From positions 7,374,001-7,438,000 of the forward strand of contig OX392527.1 of NCBI GenBank assembly GCA_947623455.1: a stretch of DNA of 64,000 nucleotides, given 5' to 3'. The translations under genes and the position numbers were made by a program. This stretch comes from Mimachlamys varia (lineage: Eukaryota; Mollusca; Bivalvia; Pectinida; Pectinidae). The notes under the pieces are model-generated. The model ran no database searches, was not told where the DNA came from, and saw only the letters and a program-made list of their open reading frames with translations. Positions 14,801 to 29,800 of the stretch are shown one piece after another; position 1 is the first letter of the stretch, and each line of letters begins with the position of its first letter.

Positions 14801-17800
14801 CTGTCTACCTAAATAACAACCTGGGTGTGTGGTGTACACTTACAGGACTCTGGGGGTCCCTGGTAACATACTCTACAATGTCCCTGTCTACCTAGATAAC
14901 AACCTGGGTGTGCGGTGTTGTACAGGACTCTGGGGGTCACTGGTAACATACTCTACAATGTCCCTGTCTACCTAGATAACAACCTGGGTGTGTGGTGTTG
15001 TAAAGGAGTCTGGGGGTCCCTGGTAACATACTCTACAATGTCCCTGTCTACCTAGATAACAACCTGGGTGTGTGGTGTTGTACAGGAGTCTGGGGGTCCC
15101 TGGTAACATACTCTACAATGTCCCTGTCTACCTAGATAACAACCTGGGTGTGCGGTGTTGTACAGGAGTCTGGGGGTCCCTGGTAACATACTCTACAATG
15201 TCCCTGTCTACCTAGATAACAACCTAGGTGTTTGGTGTTGTACAGGAGTCTGGGGGTCCCTGGTAACATACTCTACAATGTCCCTGTCTACCTAGATAAC
15301 AACCTGGGTGTGCGGTGTTGTACAGGAGTCTGGGGGTCCCTGGTAACATACTCTACAATGTCCCTGTCTACCTAGATAACAACCTGGGTGTGTGGTGTTG
15401 TACAGGAGTCTGGGGGTCCCTGGTAACACACTCTACAATGTCCCTGACTACCTAGATAACAACCTAGGTGTGTGGTGTTGTACAGGAGTCTGGGGGTCCC
15501 TGGTTACACACTCTACAATGTCCCTGTCTACCTAGATAACAACCTGGGTGTGTGGTGTTGTACAGACGTCTGGGGGTCCCTGGTAACATACTCTACAATG
15601 TCCCTGTCTACCTAGATAACAACCTGGGTGTGCGGTGTTGTACAGGAGTCTGGGGGTCCCTGGTAACATACTCTACAATGTCCCTGTCTACCTAGATAAC
15701 AACCTGGGTGTGTGGTGTTGTACAGGACTCTGGGGGTCCCTGTTAACATACTCTACAATGTCCCTGACTACCTAGATAACAACCTGGGTGTGTGGTGTTG
15801 TACAGGAGTCTGGGGGTCCCTGGTTACACACTCTACAATGTTCCTGTCTACCTAGATAACAACCTGGGTGTGTGGTGTTGTACAGGACTCTGGAGGTCCC
15901 TGGTTACATACTCTACAATGTCCCTGACTACCTAGATAACAACCTGGGTGTGTGGTGTTGTACAGGACTCTGGGGGTCCCTGTTAACATACTCTACAATG
16001 TCCCTGACTACCTAGATAACAACCTGGGTGTGTGGTGTTGTACAGGAGTCTGGGGGTCCCTGGTTACACACTCTACAATGTCCCTGTCTACCTAGATAAC
16101 AACCTGGGTGTGTGGTGTTGTACAGGAGTCTGGGGGACCCTGGTTACACACTCTACAATGTCCCTGTCTACCTAGATAACAACCTGGGTGTGTGGTGTTG
16201 TACAGGAGTCTGGGGGTCCCTGGTTACACACTCTACAATGTCCCTGTCTACCTAGATAACAACCTGGGTGTGTGGTGTTGTACAGGAGTCTGGGGGTCCC
16301 TGGTTACACACTCTACAATGTCCCTGTCTACCTAGATAACAACCTGGGTGAGTGGTGTTGTACAGGAGTCTGGGGGTCCCTGGTTACACACTCTACAATG
16401 TCCCTGTCTACCTAGATAACAACCTGGGTGTGTGGTGTTGTACAGGAGTTTGGGGGTCCCTGGTAACACACTCTACAATGTCCCTGTCTACCTAGATAAC
16501 AACCTGGGTGTGTGGTGTTGTACAGGAGTCTGGGGGTCCCTGGTTACACACTCTACAATGTCCCTGTCTACCTAGATAACAACCTGGGTGTGTGGTGTTG
16601 TACAGGAGTCTGGGGGTCCCTGGTAACATACTCTACAATGTCCCTGTCTACCTAGATAACAACCTGGGTGTGTGGTGTTGTACAGGACTCTGGGGGTCCC
16701 TGGTTACACACTCTACAATGTCCCTGTCTACCTAAATAACAACCTGGGTGTGTGGTGTACACTTACAGGACTCTGGGGGTCCCTGGTAACATACTCTACA
16801 ATGTCCCTGTCTACCTAGATAACAACCTGGGTGTGTGGTGTTGTACAGGAGTCTGGGGGTCCCTGGTAACACACTCTACAATGTCCCTGACTACCTAGAT
16901 AACAACCTAGGTGTGTGGTGTTGTACAGGAGTCTGGGGGTCCCTGGTTACACACTCTACAATGTCCCTGTCTACCTAGATAACAACCTGGGTGTGTGGTG
17001 TTGTACAGACGTCTGGGGGTCCCTGGTAACATACTCTACAATGTCCCTGTCTACCTAGATAACAACCTGGGTGTGTGGTGTTGTACAGGAGTCTGGGGGT
17101 CCCTGGTAACATACTCTACAATGTCCCTGTCTACCTAGATAACAACCTGGGTGTGCGGTGTTGTACAGGAGTCTGGGGTCCCTGGTAACATACTCTACAA
17201 TGTCCCTGTCTACCTAGATAACAACCTGGGTGTGTGGTGTTGTACAGGAGTCTGGGGGTCCCTGGTAACATACTCTACAATGTCCCTGTCTACCTAGATA
17301 ACAACCTGGGTGTGCGGTGTTGTACAGGAGTCTGGGGTCCCTGGTAACATACTCTACAATGTCCCTGTCTACCTAGATAACAACCTGGGTGTGTGGTGTT
17401 GTACAGGAGTCTGGGGGTCCCTGGTAACATACTCTACAATGTTCCTGACTACCTAGATAACAACCTGGGTATGTGGTGTTGTACAGGAGTCTGGGGGTCC
17501 CTGGTAACATACTCTACAATGTCTCTGACTACCTAGATAACAACCTGGGTATGTGGTGTTGTACAGGAGTCTGGGGGTCCCTGGTAACATACTCTACAAT
17601 GTCCCTGACTACCTAGATAACAACCTGGGTGTGTGGTGTTGTACAGGAGTCTGGGGGTCCCTGGTAACATACTCTACAATGTCCCTGACTACCTAGATAA
17701 CAACCTGGGTGTGTGGTGTTGTACAGGACTATGGGGGTCCCTGGTAACATACTCTACAATGTCCCTGTCTACCTAGATAACAACCTGGGTGTTTGGTGTT

Positions 17801-20800
17801 GTACAGGAGTCTGGGGTCCCTGGTTACATACTCTACAATGTCCCTGTCTACCTAGATAACAACCTGGGTGTGTGGTGTTGTACAGGACTCTGGAGGTCCC
17901 TGGTTACACACTCTACAATGTCCCTGTCTACCTAGATAACAACCTGGGTGTGTGGTGTTGTACAGGAGTCTGGGGGTCCCTGGTTACACACTCTACAATG
18001 TCCCTGTCTACCTAGATAACAACCTGGGTGTGTGGTGTTGTACAGGAGTCTGGGGGTCCCTGGTAACATACTCTACAATGTCCCTGTCTACCTAGATAAC
18101 AACCTGGGTGTGTGGTGTTGTACAGGACTCTGGGGGTCCCTGGTTACACACTCTACAATGTCCCTGTCTACCTAAATAACAACCTGGGTGTGTGGTGTAC
18201 ACTTACAGGACTCTGGGGGTCCCTGGTAACATACTCTACAATGTCCCTGTCTACCTAGATAACAACCTGGGTGTGTGGTGTTGTACAGGAGTCTGGGGGT
18301 CCCTGGTAACACACTCTACAATGTCCCTGTCTACCTAGATAACAACCTGGGTGTGTGGTGTTGTACAGACGTCTGGGGGTCCCTGGTAACATACTCTACA
18401 ATGTCCCTGTCTACCTAGATAACAACCTGGGTGTGTGGTGTTGTACATGAGTCTGGGGGTCCCTGGTAACATACTCTACAATGTCCCTGTCTACCTAGAT
18501 AACAACCTGGGTGTGCGGTGTTGTACAGGAGTCTGGGGTCCCTGGTAACATACTCTACAATGTCCCTGTCTACCTAGATAACAACCTGGGTGTGTGGTGT
18601 TGTACAGGAGTCTGGGGGTCCCTGGTAACATACTCTACAATGTTCCTGACTACCTAGATAACAACCTGGGTATGTGGTGTTGTACAGGAGTCTGGGGGTC
18701 CCTGGTTACACACTCTACAATGTCCCTGTCTACCTAGATAACAACCTGGGTGTGTGGTGTTGTACAGGAGTCTGGGGGTCCCTGGTTACACACTCTACAA
18801 TGTCCCTGTCTACCTAGATAACAACCTGGGTGTGTGGTGTTGTACAGGAGTCTGGGGGTCCCTGGTTACACACTCTACAATGTCCCTGTCTACCTAGATA
18901 ACAACCTGGGTGTGTGGTGTTGTACAGGAGTCTGGGGGTCCCTGGTTACACACTCTACAATGTCCCTGACTACCTAGATAACAACCTGGGTGTGTGGTGT
19001 TGTACAGGAGTCTGGGGTCCCTGGTAACATACTCTACAATGTCCCTGTCTACCTAGATAACAACCTGGGTGTGTGGTGTTGTACAGGAGTCTGGGGGTCC
19101 CTGGTAACATACTCTACAATGTCCCTGTCTACCTAGATAACAACCTGGGTGTGTGGTGTTGTACAGGACTCTGGGGGTCCCTGGTAACATACTCTACAAT
19201 GTCCCTGTCTACCTAGATAACAACCTGGGTGTTTGGTGTTGTACAGGAGTCTGGGGTCCCTGGTTACATACTCTACAATGTCCCTGTCTACCTAGATAAC
19301 AACCTGGGTGTGTGGTGTTGTACAGGACTCTGGAGGTCCCTGGTTACACACTCTACAATGTTCCTGTCTACCTAGATAACAACCTGGGTGTGTGGTGTTG
19401 TACAGGACTCTGGAGGTCCCTGGTTACATACTCTACAATGTCCCTGACTACCTAGATAACAACCTGGGTGTGTGGTGTTGTACAGGACTCTGGGGGTCCC
19501 TGTTAACATACTCTACAATGTCCCTGACTACCTAGATAACAACCTGGGTGTGTGGTGTTGTACAGGAGTCTGGGGGTCCCTGGTTACACACTCTACAATG
19601 TCCCTGTCTACCTAGATAACAACCTGGGTGTGTGGTGTTGTACAGGAGTCTGGGGGTCCCTGGTTACACACTCTACAATGTCCCTGTCTACCTAGATAAC
19701 AACCTGGGTGTGTGGTGTTGTACAGGAGTCTGGGGGTCCCTGGTTACACACTCTACAATGTCCCTGTCTACCTAGATAACAACCTGGGTGTGTGGTTTTG
19801 TACAGGAGTCTGGGGGTCCCTGGTTACACACTCTACAATGTCCCTGTCTACCTAGATAACAACCTGGGTGTGTGGTGTTGTACAGGAGTCTGGGGGTCCC
19901 TGGTTACACACTCTACAATGTCCCTGTCTACCTAGATAACAACCTGGGTGTGTGGTGTTGTACAGGAGTCTGGGGGTCCCTGGTTACACACTCTACAATG
20001 TCCCTGACTACCTAGATAACAACCTGGGTGTGTGGTGTTGTACAGGAGTTTGGGGGTCCCTGGTAACACACTCTACAATGTCCCTGTCTACCTAGATAAC
20101 AACCTGGGTGTGTGGTGTTGTACAGGAGTCTGGGGGTCCCTGGTTACACACTCTACAATGTCCCTGTCTACCTAGATAACAACCTGGGTGTGTGGTGTTG
20201 TACAGGAGTCTGGGGGTCCCTGGTAACATACTCTACAATGTCCCTGTCTACCTAGATAACAACCTGGGTGTGCGGTGTTGTACAGGAGTCTGGGGGTCCC
20301 TGGTAACATACTCTACAATGTCCCTGTCTACCTAGATAACAACCTGGGTGTGTGGTGTTGTACAGGACTCTGGGGGTCCCTGGTAACACACTCTACAATG
20401 TCCCTGTCTACCTAAATAACAACCTGGGTGTGTGGTGTACACTTACAGGACTCTGGGGGTCCCTGGTAACATACTCTACAATGTCCCTGTCTACCTAGAT
20501 AACAACCTGGGTGTGCGGTGTTGTACAGGACTCTGGGGGTCACTGGTAACATACTCTACAATGTCCCTGTCTACCTAGATAACAACCTGGGTGTGTGGTG
20601 TTGTAAAGGAGTCTGGGGGTCCCTGGTAACATACTCTACAATGTCCCTGTCTACCTAGATAACAACCTGGGTGTGTGGTGTTGTACAGGAGTCTGGGGGT
20701 CCCTGGTAACATACTCTACAATGTCCCTGTCTACCTAGATAACAACCTGGGTGTGCGGTGTTGTACAGGAGTCTGGGGGTCCCTGGTAACATACTCTACA

Positions 20801-23800
20801 ATGTCCCTGTCTACCTAGATAACAACCTAGGTGTTTGGTGTTGTACAGGAGTCTGGGGGTCCCTGGTAACATACTCTACAATGTCCCTGTCTACCTAGAT
20901 AACAACCTGGGTGTGCGGTGTTGTACAGGAGTCTGGGGGTCCCTGGTAACATACTCTACAATGTCCCTGTCTACCTAGATAACAACCTGGGTGTGTGGTG
21001 TTGTACAGGAGTCTGGGGGTCCCTGGTAACACACTCTACAATGTCCCTGACTACCTAGATAACAACCTAGGTGTGTGGTGTTGTACAGGAGTCTGGGGGT
21101 CCCTGGTTACACACTCTACAATGTCCCTGTCTACCTAGATAACAACCTGGGTGTGTGGTGTTGTACAGACGTCTGGGGGTCCCTGGTAACATACTCTACA
21201 ATGTCCCTGTCTACCTAGATAACAACCTGGGTGTGCGGTGTTGTACAGGAGTCTGGGGGTCCCTGGTAACATACTCTACAATGTCCCTGACTACCTAGAT
21301 AACAACCTGGGTGTGTGGTGTTGTACAGGACTCTGGGGGTCCCTGTTAACATACTCTACAATGTCCCTGACTACCTAGATAACAACCTGGGTGTGTGGTG
21401 TTGTACAGGAGTCTGGGGGTCCCTGTTTACACACTCTACAATGTTCCTGTCTACCTAGATAACAACCTGGGTGTGTGGTGTTGTACAGGACTCTGGAGGT
21501 CCCTGGTTACATACTCTACAATGTCCCTGACTACCTAGATAACAACCTGGGTGTGTGGTGTTGTACAGGAGTCTGGGGGTCCCTGGTTACACACTCTACA
21601 ATGTCCCTGTCTACCTAGATAACAACCTGGGTGTGTGGTGTTGTACAGGAGTCTGGGGGTCCCTGGTTACACACTCTACAATGTCCCTGTCTACCTAGAT
21701 AACAACCTGGGTGTGTGGTGTTGTACAGGAGTCTGGGGGTCCCTGGTTACACACTCTACAATGTCCCTGTCTACCTAGATAACAACCTGGGTGTGTGGTG
21801 TTGTACAGGAGTTTGGGGGTCCCTGGTAACACACTCTACAATGTCCCTGTCTACCTAGATAACAACCTGGGTGTGTGGTGTTGTACAGGAGTCTGGGGGT
21901 CCCTGGTTACACACTCTACAATGTCCCTGTCTACCTAGATAACAACCTGGGTGTGTGGTGTTGTACAGGAGTCTGGGGGTCCCTGGTAACATACTCTACA
22001 ATGTCCCTGTCTACCTAGATAACAACCTGGGTGTGCGGTGTTGTACAGGAGTCTGGGGGTCCCTGGTAACATACTCTACAATGTTCCTGACTACCTAGAT
22101 AACAACCTGGGTGTGTGGTGTTGTACAGGAGTCTGGGGGTCCCTGGTTACACACTCTACAATGTCCCTGACTACCTAGATAACAACCTGGGTGTGTGGTG
22201 TTGTACAGGAGTTTGGGGGTCCCTGGTAACACACTCTACAATGTCCCTGTCTACCTAGATAACAACCTGGGTGTGTGGTGTTGTACAGGAGTCTGGGGGT
22301 CCCTGGTTACACACTCTACAATGTCCCTGTCTACCTAGATAACAACCTGGGTGTGTGGTGTTGTACAGGAGTCTGGGGGTCCCTGGTAACATACTCTACA
22401 ATGTCCCTGTCTACCTAGATAACAACCTGGGTGTGCGGTGTTGTACAGGAGTCTGGGGGTCCCTGGTAACATACTCTACAATGTCCCTGTCTACCTAGAT
22501 AACAACCTGGGTGTGTGGTGTTGTACAGGACTCTGGGGGTCCCTGGTAACACACTCTACAATGTCCCTGTCTACCTAAATAACAACCTGGGTGTGTGGTG
22601 TACACTTACAGGACTCTGGGGGTCCCTGGTAACATACTCTACAATGTCCCTTTCTACCTAGATAACAACCTGGGTGTGCGGTGTTGTACAGGACTCTGGG
22701 GGTCACTGGTAACATACTCTACAATGTCCCTGTCTACCTAGATAACAACCTGGGTGTGTGGTGTTGTAAAGGAGTCTGGGGGTCCCTGGTAACATACTCT
22801 ACAATGTCCCTGTCTACCTAGATAACAACCTGGGTGTGTGGTGTTGTACAGGAGTCTGGGGGTCCCTGGTAACATACTCTACAATGTCCCTGTCTACCTA
22901 GATAACAACCTGGGTGTGCGGTGTTGTACAGGAGTCTGGGGGTCCCTGGTAACATACTCTACAATGTCCCTGTCTACCTAGATAACAACCTAGGTGTTTG
23001 GTGTTGTACAGGAGTCTGGGGGTCCCTGGTAACATACTCTACAATGTCCCTGTCTACCTAGATAACAACCTGGGTGTGCGGTGTTGTACAGGAGTCTGGG
23101 GGTCCCTGGTAACATACTCTACAATGTCCCTGTCTACCTAGATAACAACCTGGGTGTGTGGTGTTGTACAGGAGTCTGGGGGTCCCTGGTAACACACTCT
23201 ACAATGTCCCTGACTACCTAGATAACAACCTAGGTGTGTGGTGTTGTACAGGAGTCTGGGGGTCCCTGGTTACACACTCTACAATGTCCCTGTCTACCTA
23301 GATAACAACCTGGGTGTGTGGTGTTGTACAGACGTCTGGGGGTCCCTGGTAACATACTCTACAATGTCCCTGTCTACCTAGATAACAACCTGGGTGTGCG
23401 GTGTTGTACAGGAGTCTGGGGGTCCCTGGTAACATACTCTACAATGTCCCTGACTACCTAGATAACAACCTGGGTGTGTGGTGTTGTACAGGACTCTGGG
23501 GGTCCCTGTTAACATACTCTACAATGTCCCTGACTACCTAGATAACAACCTGGGTGTGTGGTGTTGTACAGGAGTCTGGGGGTCCCTGGTTACACACTCT
23601 ACAATGTTCCTGTCTACCTAGATAACAACCTGGGTGTGTGGTGTTGTACAGGACTCTGGAGGTCCCTGGTTACATACTCTACAATGTCCCTGACTACCTA
23701 GATAACAACCTGGGTGTGTGGTGTTGTACAGGAGTCTGGGGGTCCCTGGTTACACACTCTACAATGTCCCTGTCTACCTAGATAACAACCTGGGTGTGTG

Positions 23801-26800
23801 GTGTTGTACAGGAGTCTGGGGGTCCCTGGTTACACACTCTACAATGTCCCTGTCTACCTAGATAACAACCTGGGTGTGTGGTGTTGTACAGGAGTCTGGG
23901 GGTCCCTGGTTACACACTCTACAATGTCCCTGTCTACCTAGATAACAACCTGGGTGTGTGGTGTTGTACAGGAGTTTGGGGGTCCCTGGTAACACACTCT
24001 ACAATGTCCCTGTCTACCTAGATAACAACCTGGGTGTGTGGTGTTGTACAGGAGTCTGGGGGTCCCTGGTTACACACTCTACAATGTCCCTGTCTACCTA
24101 GATAACAACCTGGGTGTGTGGTGTTGTACAGGAGTCTGGGGGTCCCTGGTAACATACTCTACAATGTCCCTGTCTACCTAGATAACAACCTGGGTGTGCG
24201 GTGTTGTACAGGAGTCTGGGGGTCCCTGGTAACATACTCTACAATGTCCCTGTCTACCTAGATAACAACCTGGGTGTGTGGTGTTGTACAGGAGTTTGGG
24301 GGTCCCTGGTAACACACTCTACAATGTCCCTGTCTACCTAAATAACAACCTGGGTGTGTGGTGTACACTTACAGGACTCTGGGGGTCCCTGGTAACATAC
24401 TCTACAATGTCCCTGTCTACCTAGATAACAACCTGGGTGTGCGGTGTTGTACAGGACTCTGGGGGTCACTGGTAACATACTCTACAATGTCCCTGTCTAC
24501 CTAGATAACAACCTGGGTGTGTGGTGTTGTAAAGGAGTCTGGGGGTCCCTGGTAACATACTCTACAATGTCCCTGTCTACCTAGATAACAACCTGGGTGT
24601 GTGGTGTTGTACAGGAGTCTGGGGGTCCCTGGTAACATACTCTACAATGTCCCTGTCTACCTAGATAACAACCTGGGTGTGCGGTGTTGTACAGGAGTCT
24701 GGGGGTCCCTGGTAACATACTCTACAATGTCCCTGTCTACCTAGATAACAACCTAGGTGTTTGGTGTTGTACAGGAGTCTGGGGGTCCCTGGTAACATAC
24801 TCTACAATGTCCCTGTCTACCTAGATAACAACCTGGGTGTGCGGTGTTGTACAGGAGTCTGGGGGTCCCTGGTAACATACTCTACAATGTCCCTGTCTAC
24901 CTAGATAACAACCTGGGTGTGTGGTGTTGTACAGGAGTCTGGGGGTCCCTGGTAACACACTCTATAATGTCCCTGACTACCTAGATAACAACCTAGGTGT
25001 GTGGTGTTGTACAGGAGTCTGGGGGTCCCTGGTTACACACTCTACAATGTCCCTGTCTACCTAGATAACAACCTGGGTGTGTGGTGTTGTACAGACGTCT
25101 GGGGGTCCCTGGTAACATACTCTACAATGTCCCTGTCTACCTAGATAACAACCTGGGTGTGTGGTGTTGTACAGGAGTCTGGGGGTCCCTGGTAACATAC
25201 TCTACAATGTCCCTGTCTACCTAGATAACAACCTGGGTGTGCGGTGTTGTACAGGAGTCTGGGGTCCCTGGTAACATACTCTACAATGTCCCTGTCTACC
25301 TAGATAACAACCTGGGTGTGTGGTGTTGTACAGGAGTCTGGGGGTCCCTGGTAACATACTCTACAATGTCCCTGTCTACCTAGATAACAACCTGGGTGTG
25401 CGGTGTTGTACAGGAGTCTGGGGGTCCCTGGTAACATACTCTACAATGTTCCTGACTACCTAGATAACAACCTGGGTATGTGGTGTTGTACAGGAGTCTG
25501 GGGGTCCCTGGTAACATACTCTACAATGTCCCTGACTACCTAGATAACAACCTGGGTGTGTGGTGTTGTACAGGACTCTGGGGGTCCCTGGTAACATACT
25601 CTACAATGTCCCTGACTACCTAGATAACAACCTGGGTGTGTGGTGTTGTACAGGAGTCTGGGGGTCCCTGGTAACATACTCTACAATGTCCCTGACTACC
25701 TAGATAACAACCTGGGTGTGTGGTGTTGTACAGGACTATGGGGGTCCCTGGTAACATACTCTACAATGTCCCTGTCTACCTAGATAACAACCTGGGTGTT
25801 TGGTGTTGTACAGGAGTCTGGGGTCCCTGGTTACATACTCTACAATGTCCCTGTCTACCTAGATAACAACCTGGGTGTGTGGTGTTGTACAGGACTCTGG
25901 AGGTCCCTGGTTACACACTCTACAATGTTCCTGTCTACCTAGATAACAACCTGGGTGTGTGGTGTTGTACAGGACTCTGGAGGTCCCTGGTTGCATACTC
26001 TACAATGTCCCTGACTACCTAGATAACAACCTGGGTGTGTGGTGTTGTACAGGAGTCTGGGGGTCCCTGGTTGCATACTCTACAATGTTCCTGACTACCT
26101 AGATAACAACCTGGGTGTGCGGTGTTGTAAAGGAGTCTGGGGGTCCCTGGTAACATACTCTACAATGTCCCTGACTACCTAGATAACAACCTGGGTGTGT
26201 GGTGTTGTAAAGGAGTCTGGGGTCCCTGGTTACATACTCTACAATGTCCCTGTCTACCTAGATAACAACCTGGGTATGTGGTGTTGTACAGGACTCTGGA
26301 GGTCCCTGGTTACACACTCTACAATGTTCCTGTCTACCTAGATAACAACCTGGGTGTGTGGTGTTGTACAGGACTCTGGAGGTCCCTGGTAACATACTCT
26401 ACAATGTCCCTGTCTACCTAGATAACAACCTGGGTGTGCGGTGTTGTACAGGACTCTGGGGGTCCATGTTAACATACTCTACAATGTCCCTGACTACCTA
26501 GATAACAACCTGGGTGTGTGGTGTTGTACAGGAGTCTGGGGGTCCCTGGTTACACACTCTACAATGTCCCTGTCTACCTAGATAACAACCTGGGTGTGTG
26601 GTGTTGTACAGGAGTCTGGGGGTCCCTGGTTACACACTCTACAATGTCCCTGTCTACCTAGATAACAACCTGGGTGTGTGGTGTTGTACAGGAGTCTGGG
26701 GGTCCCTGGTTACACACTCTACAATGTCCCTGTCTACCTAGATAACAACCTGGGTGTGTGGTGTTGTACAGGAGTCTGGGGGTCCCTGGTTACACACTCT

Positions 26801-29800
26801 ACAATGTCCCTGTCTACCTAGATAACAACCTGGGTGTGCGGTGTTGTACAGGAGTCTGGGGGTCCCTGGTTACACACTCTACAATGTCCCTGTCTACCTA
26901 GATAACAACCTGGGTGTGTGGTGTTGTACAGGAGTCTGGGGGTCCCTGGTTACACACTCTACAATGTCCCTGACTACCTAGATAACAACCTGGGTGTGTG
27001 GTGTTGTACAGGAGTTTGGGGGTCCCTGGTAACACACTCTACAATGTCCCTGTCTACCTAGATAACAACCTGGGTGTGTGGTGTTGTACAGGAGTCTGGG
27101 GGTCCCTGGTTACACACTCTACAATGTCCCTGTCTACCTAGATAACAACCTGGGTGTGTGGTGTTGTACAGGAGTCTGGGGGTCCCTGGTAACATACTCT
27201 ACAATGTCCCTGTCTACCTAGATAACAACCTGGGTGTGCGGTGTTGTACAGGAGTCTGGGGGTCCCTGGTAACATACTCTACAATGTCCCTGTCTACCTA
27301 GATAACAACCTGGGTGTGTGGTGTTGTACAGGACTCTGGGGGTCCCTGGTAACACACTCTACAATGTCCCTGTCTACCTAAATAACAACCTGGGTGTGTG
27401 GTGTACACTTACAGGACTCTGGGGGTCCCTGGTAACATACTCTACAATGTCCCTGTCTACCTAGATAACAACCTGGGTGTGCGGTGTTGTACAGGACTCT
27501 GGGGGTCACTGGTAACATACTCTACAATGTCCCTGTCTACCTAGATAACAACCTGGGTGTGTGGTGTTGTAAAGGAGTCTGGGGGTCCCTGGTAACATAC
27601 TCTACAATGTCCCTGTCTATCAGATAACAACCTGGGTGTGTGGTGTTGTACAGGAGTCTGGGGGTCCCTGGTAACATACTCTACAATGTCCCTGTCTACC
27701 TAGATAACAACCTGGGTGTGCGGTGTTGTACAGGAGTCTGGGGGTCCCTGGTTACACACTCTACAATGTCCCTGTCTACCTAGATAACAACCTGGGTGTG
27801 TGGTGTTGTACAGGAGTCTGGGGGTCCCTGGTTACACACTCTACAATGTCCCTGTCTACCTAGATAACAACCTGGGTGTGTGGTGTTGTACAGGAGTCTG
27901 GGGGTCCCTGGTTACACACTCTACAATGTCCCTGTCTACCTAGATAACAACCTGGGTGTGTGGTGTTGTACAGGAGTCTGGGGGTCCCTGGTTACACACT
28001 CTACAATGTCCCTGTCTACCTAGATAACAACCTGGGTGTGCGGTGTTGTACAGGAGTCTGGGGGTCCCTGGTTACACACTCTACAATGTCCCTGTCTACC
28101 TAGATAACAACCTGGGTGTGTGGTGTTGTACAGGAGTCTGGGGGTCCCTGGTTACACACTCTACAATGTCCCTGACTACCTAGATAACAACCTGGGTGTG
28201 TGGTGTTGTACAGGAGTTTGGGGGTCCCTGGTAACACACTCTACAATGTCCCTGTCTACCTAGATAACAACCTGGGTGTGTGGTGTTGTACAGGAGTCTG
28301 GGGGTCCCTGGTTACACACTCTACAATGTCCCTGTCTACCTAGATAACAACCTGGGTGTGTGGTGTTGTACAGGAGTCTGGGGGTCCCTGGTAACATACT
28401 CTACAATGTCCCTGTCTACCTAGATAACAACCTGGGTGTGCGGTGTTGTACAGGAGTCTGGGGGTCCCTGGTAACATACTCTACAATGTCCCTGTCTACC
28501 TAGATAACAACCTGGGTGTGTGGTGTTGTACAGGACTCTGGGGGTCCCTGGTAACACACTCTACAATGTCCCTGTCTACCTAAATAACAACCTGGGTGTG
28601 TGGTGTACACTTACAGGACTCTGGGGGTCCCTGGTAACATACTCTACAATGTCCCTGTCTACCTAGATAACAACCTGGGTGTGCGGTGTTGTACAGGACT
28701 CTGGGGGTCACTGGTAACATACTCTACAATGTCCCTGTCTACCTAGATAACAACCTGGGTGTGTGGTGTTGTAAAGGAGTCTGGGGGTCCCTGGTAACAT
28801 ACTCTACAATGTCCCTGTCTATCAGATAACAACCTGGGTGTGTGGTGTTGTACAGGAGTCTGGGGGTCCCTGGTAACATACTCTACAATGTCCCTGTCTA
28901 CCTAGATAACAACCTGGGTGTGCGGTGTTGTACAGGAGTCTGGGGGTCCCTGGTAACATACTCTACAATGTCCCTGTCTACCTAGATAACAACCTAGGTG
29001 TTTGGTGTTGTACAGGAGTCTGGGGGTCCCTGGTAACATACTCTACAATGTCCCTGTCTACCTAGATAACAACCTGGGTGTGCGGTGTTGTACAGGAGTC
29101 TGGGGGTCCCTGGTAACATACTCTACAATGTCCCTGTCTACCTAGATAACAACCTGGGTGTGTGGTGTTGTACAGGAGTCTGGGGGTCCCTGGTAACATA
29201 CTCTACAATGTCCCTGTCTACCTAGATAACAACCTGGGTGTGTGGTGTTGTACAGGAGTCTGGGGGTCCCTGGTAACACACTCTACAATGTCCCTGTCTA
29301 CCTAGATAACAACCTGGGTGTGTGGTGTTGTACAGGAGTCTGGGGGTCCCTGGTTACACACTCTACAATGTCCCTGTCTACCTAGATAACAACCTGGGTG
29401 TGCGGTGTTGTACAGGACTCTGGGGTCCCTGTTAACACACTCTACAATGTCCCTGACTACCTAGATAACAACCTAGGTGTGTGGTGTTGTACAGGAGTCT
29501 GGGGGTCCCTGGTTACACACTCTACAATGTCCCTGTCTACCTAGATAACAACCTGGGTGTGTGGTGTTGTACAGACGTCTGGGGGTCCCTGGTAACATAC
29601 TCTACAATGTCCCTGTCTACCTAGATAACAACCTGGGTGTGCGGTGTTGTACAGGACTCTGGAGGTCCCTGGTTACATACTCTACAATGTCCCTGACTAC
29701 CTAGATAACAACCTGGGTGTGTGGTGTTGTACAGGAGTCTGGGGGTCCCTGGTAACACACTCTACAATGTCCCTGTCTACCTAGATAACAACCTGGGTGT

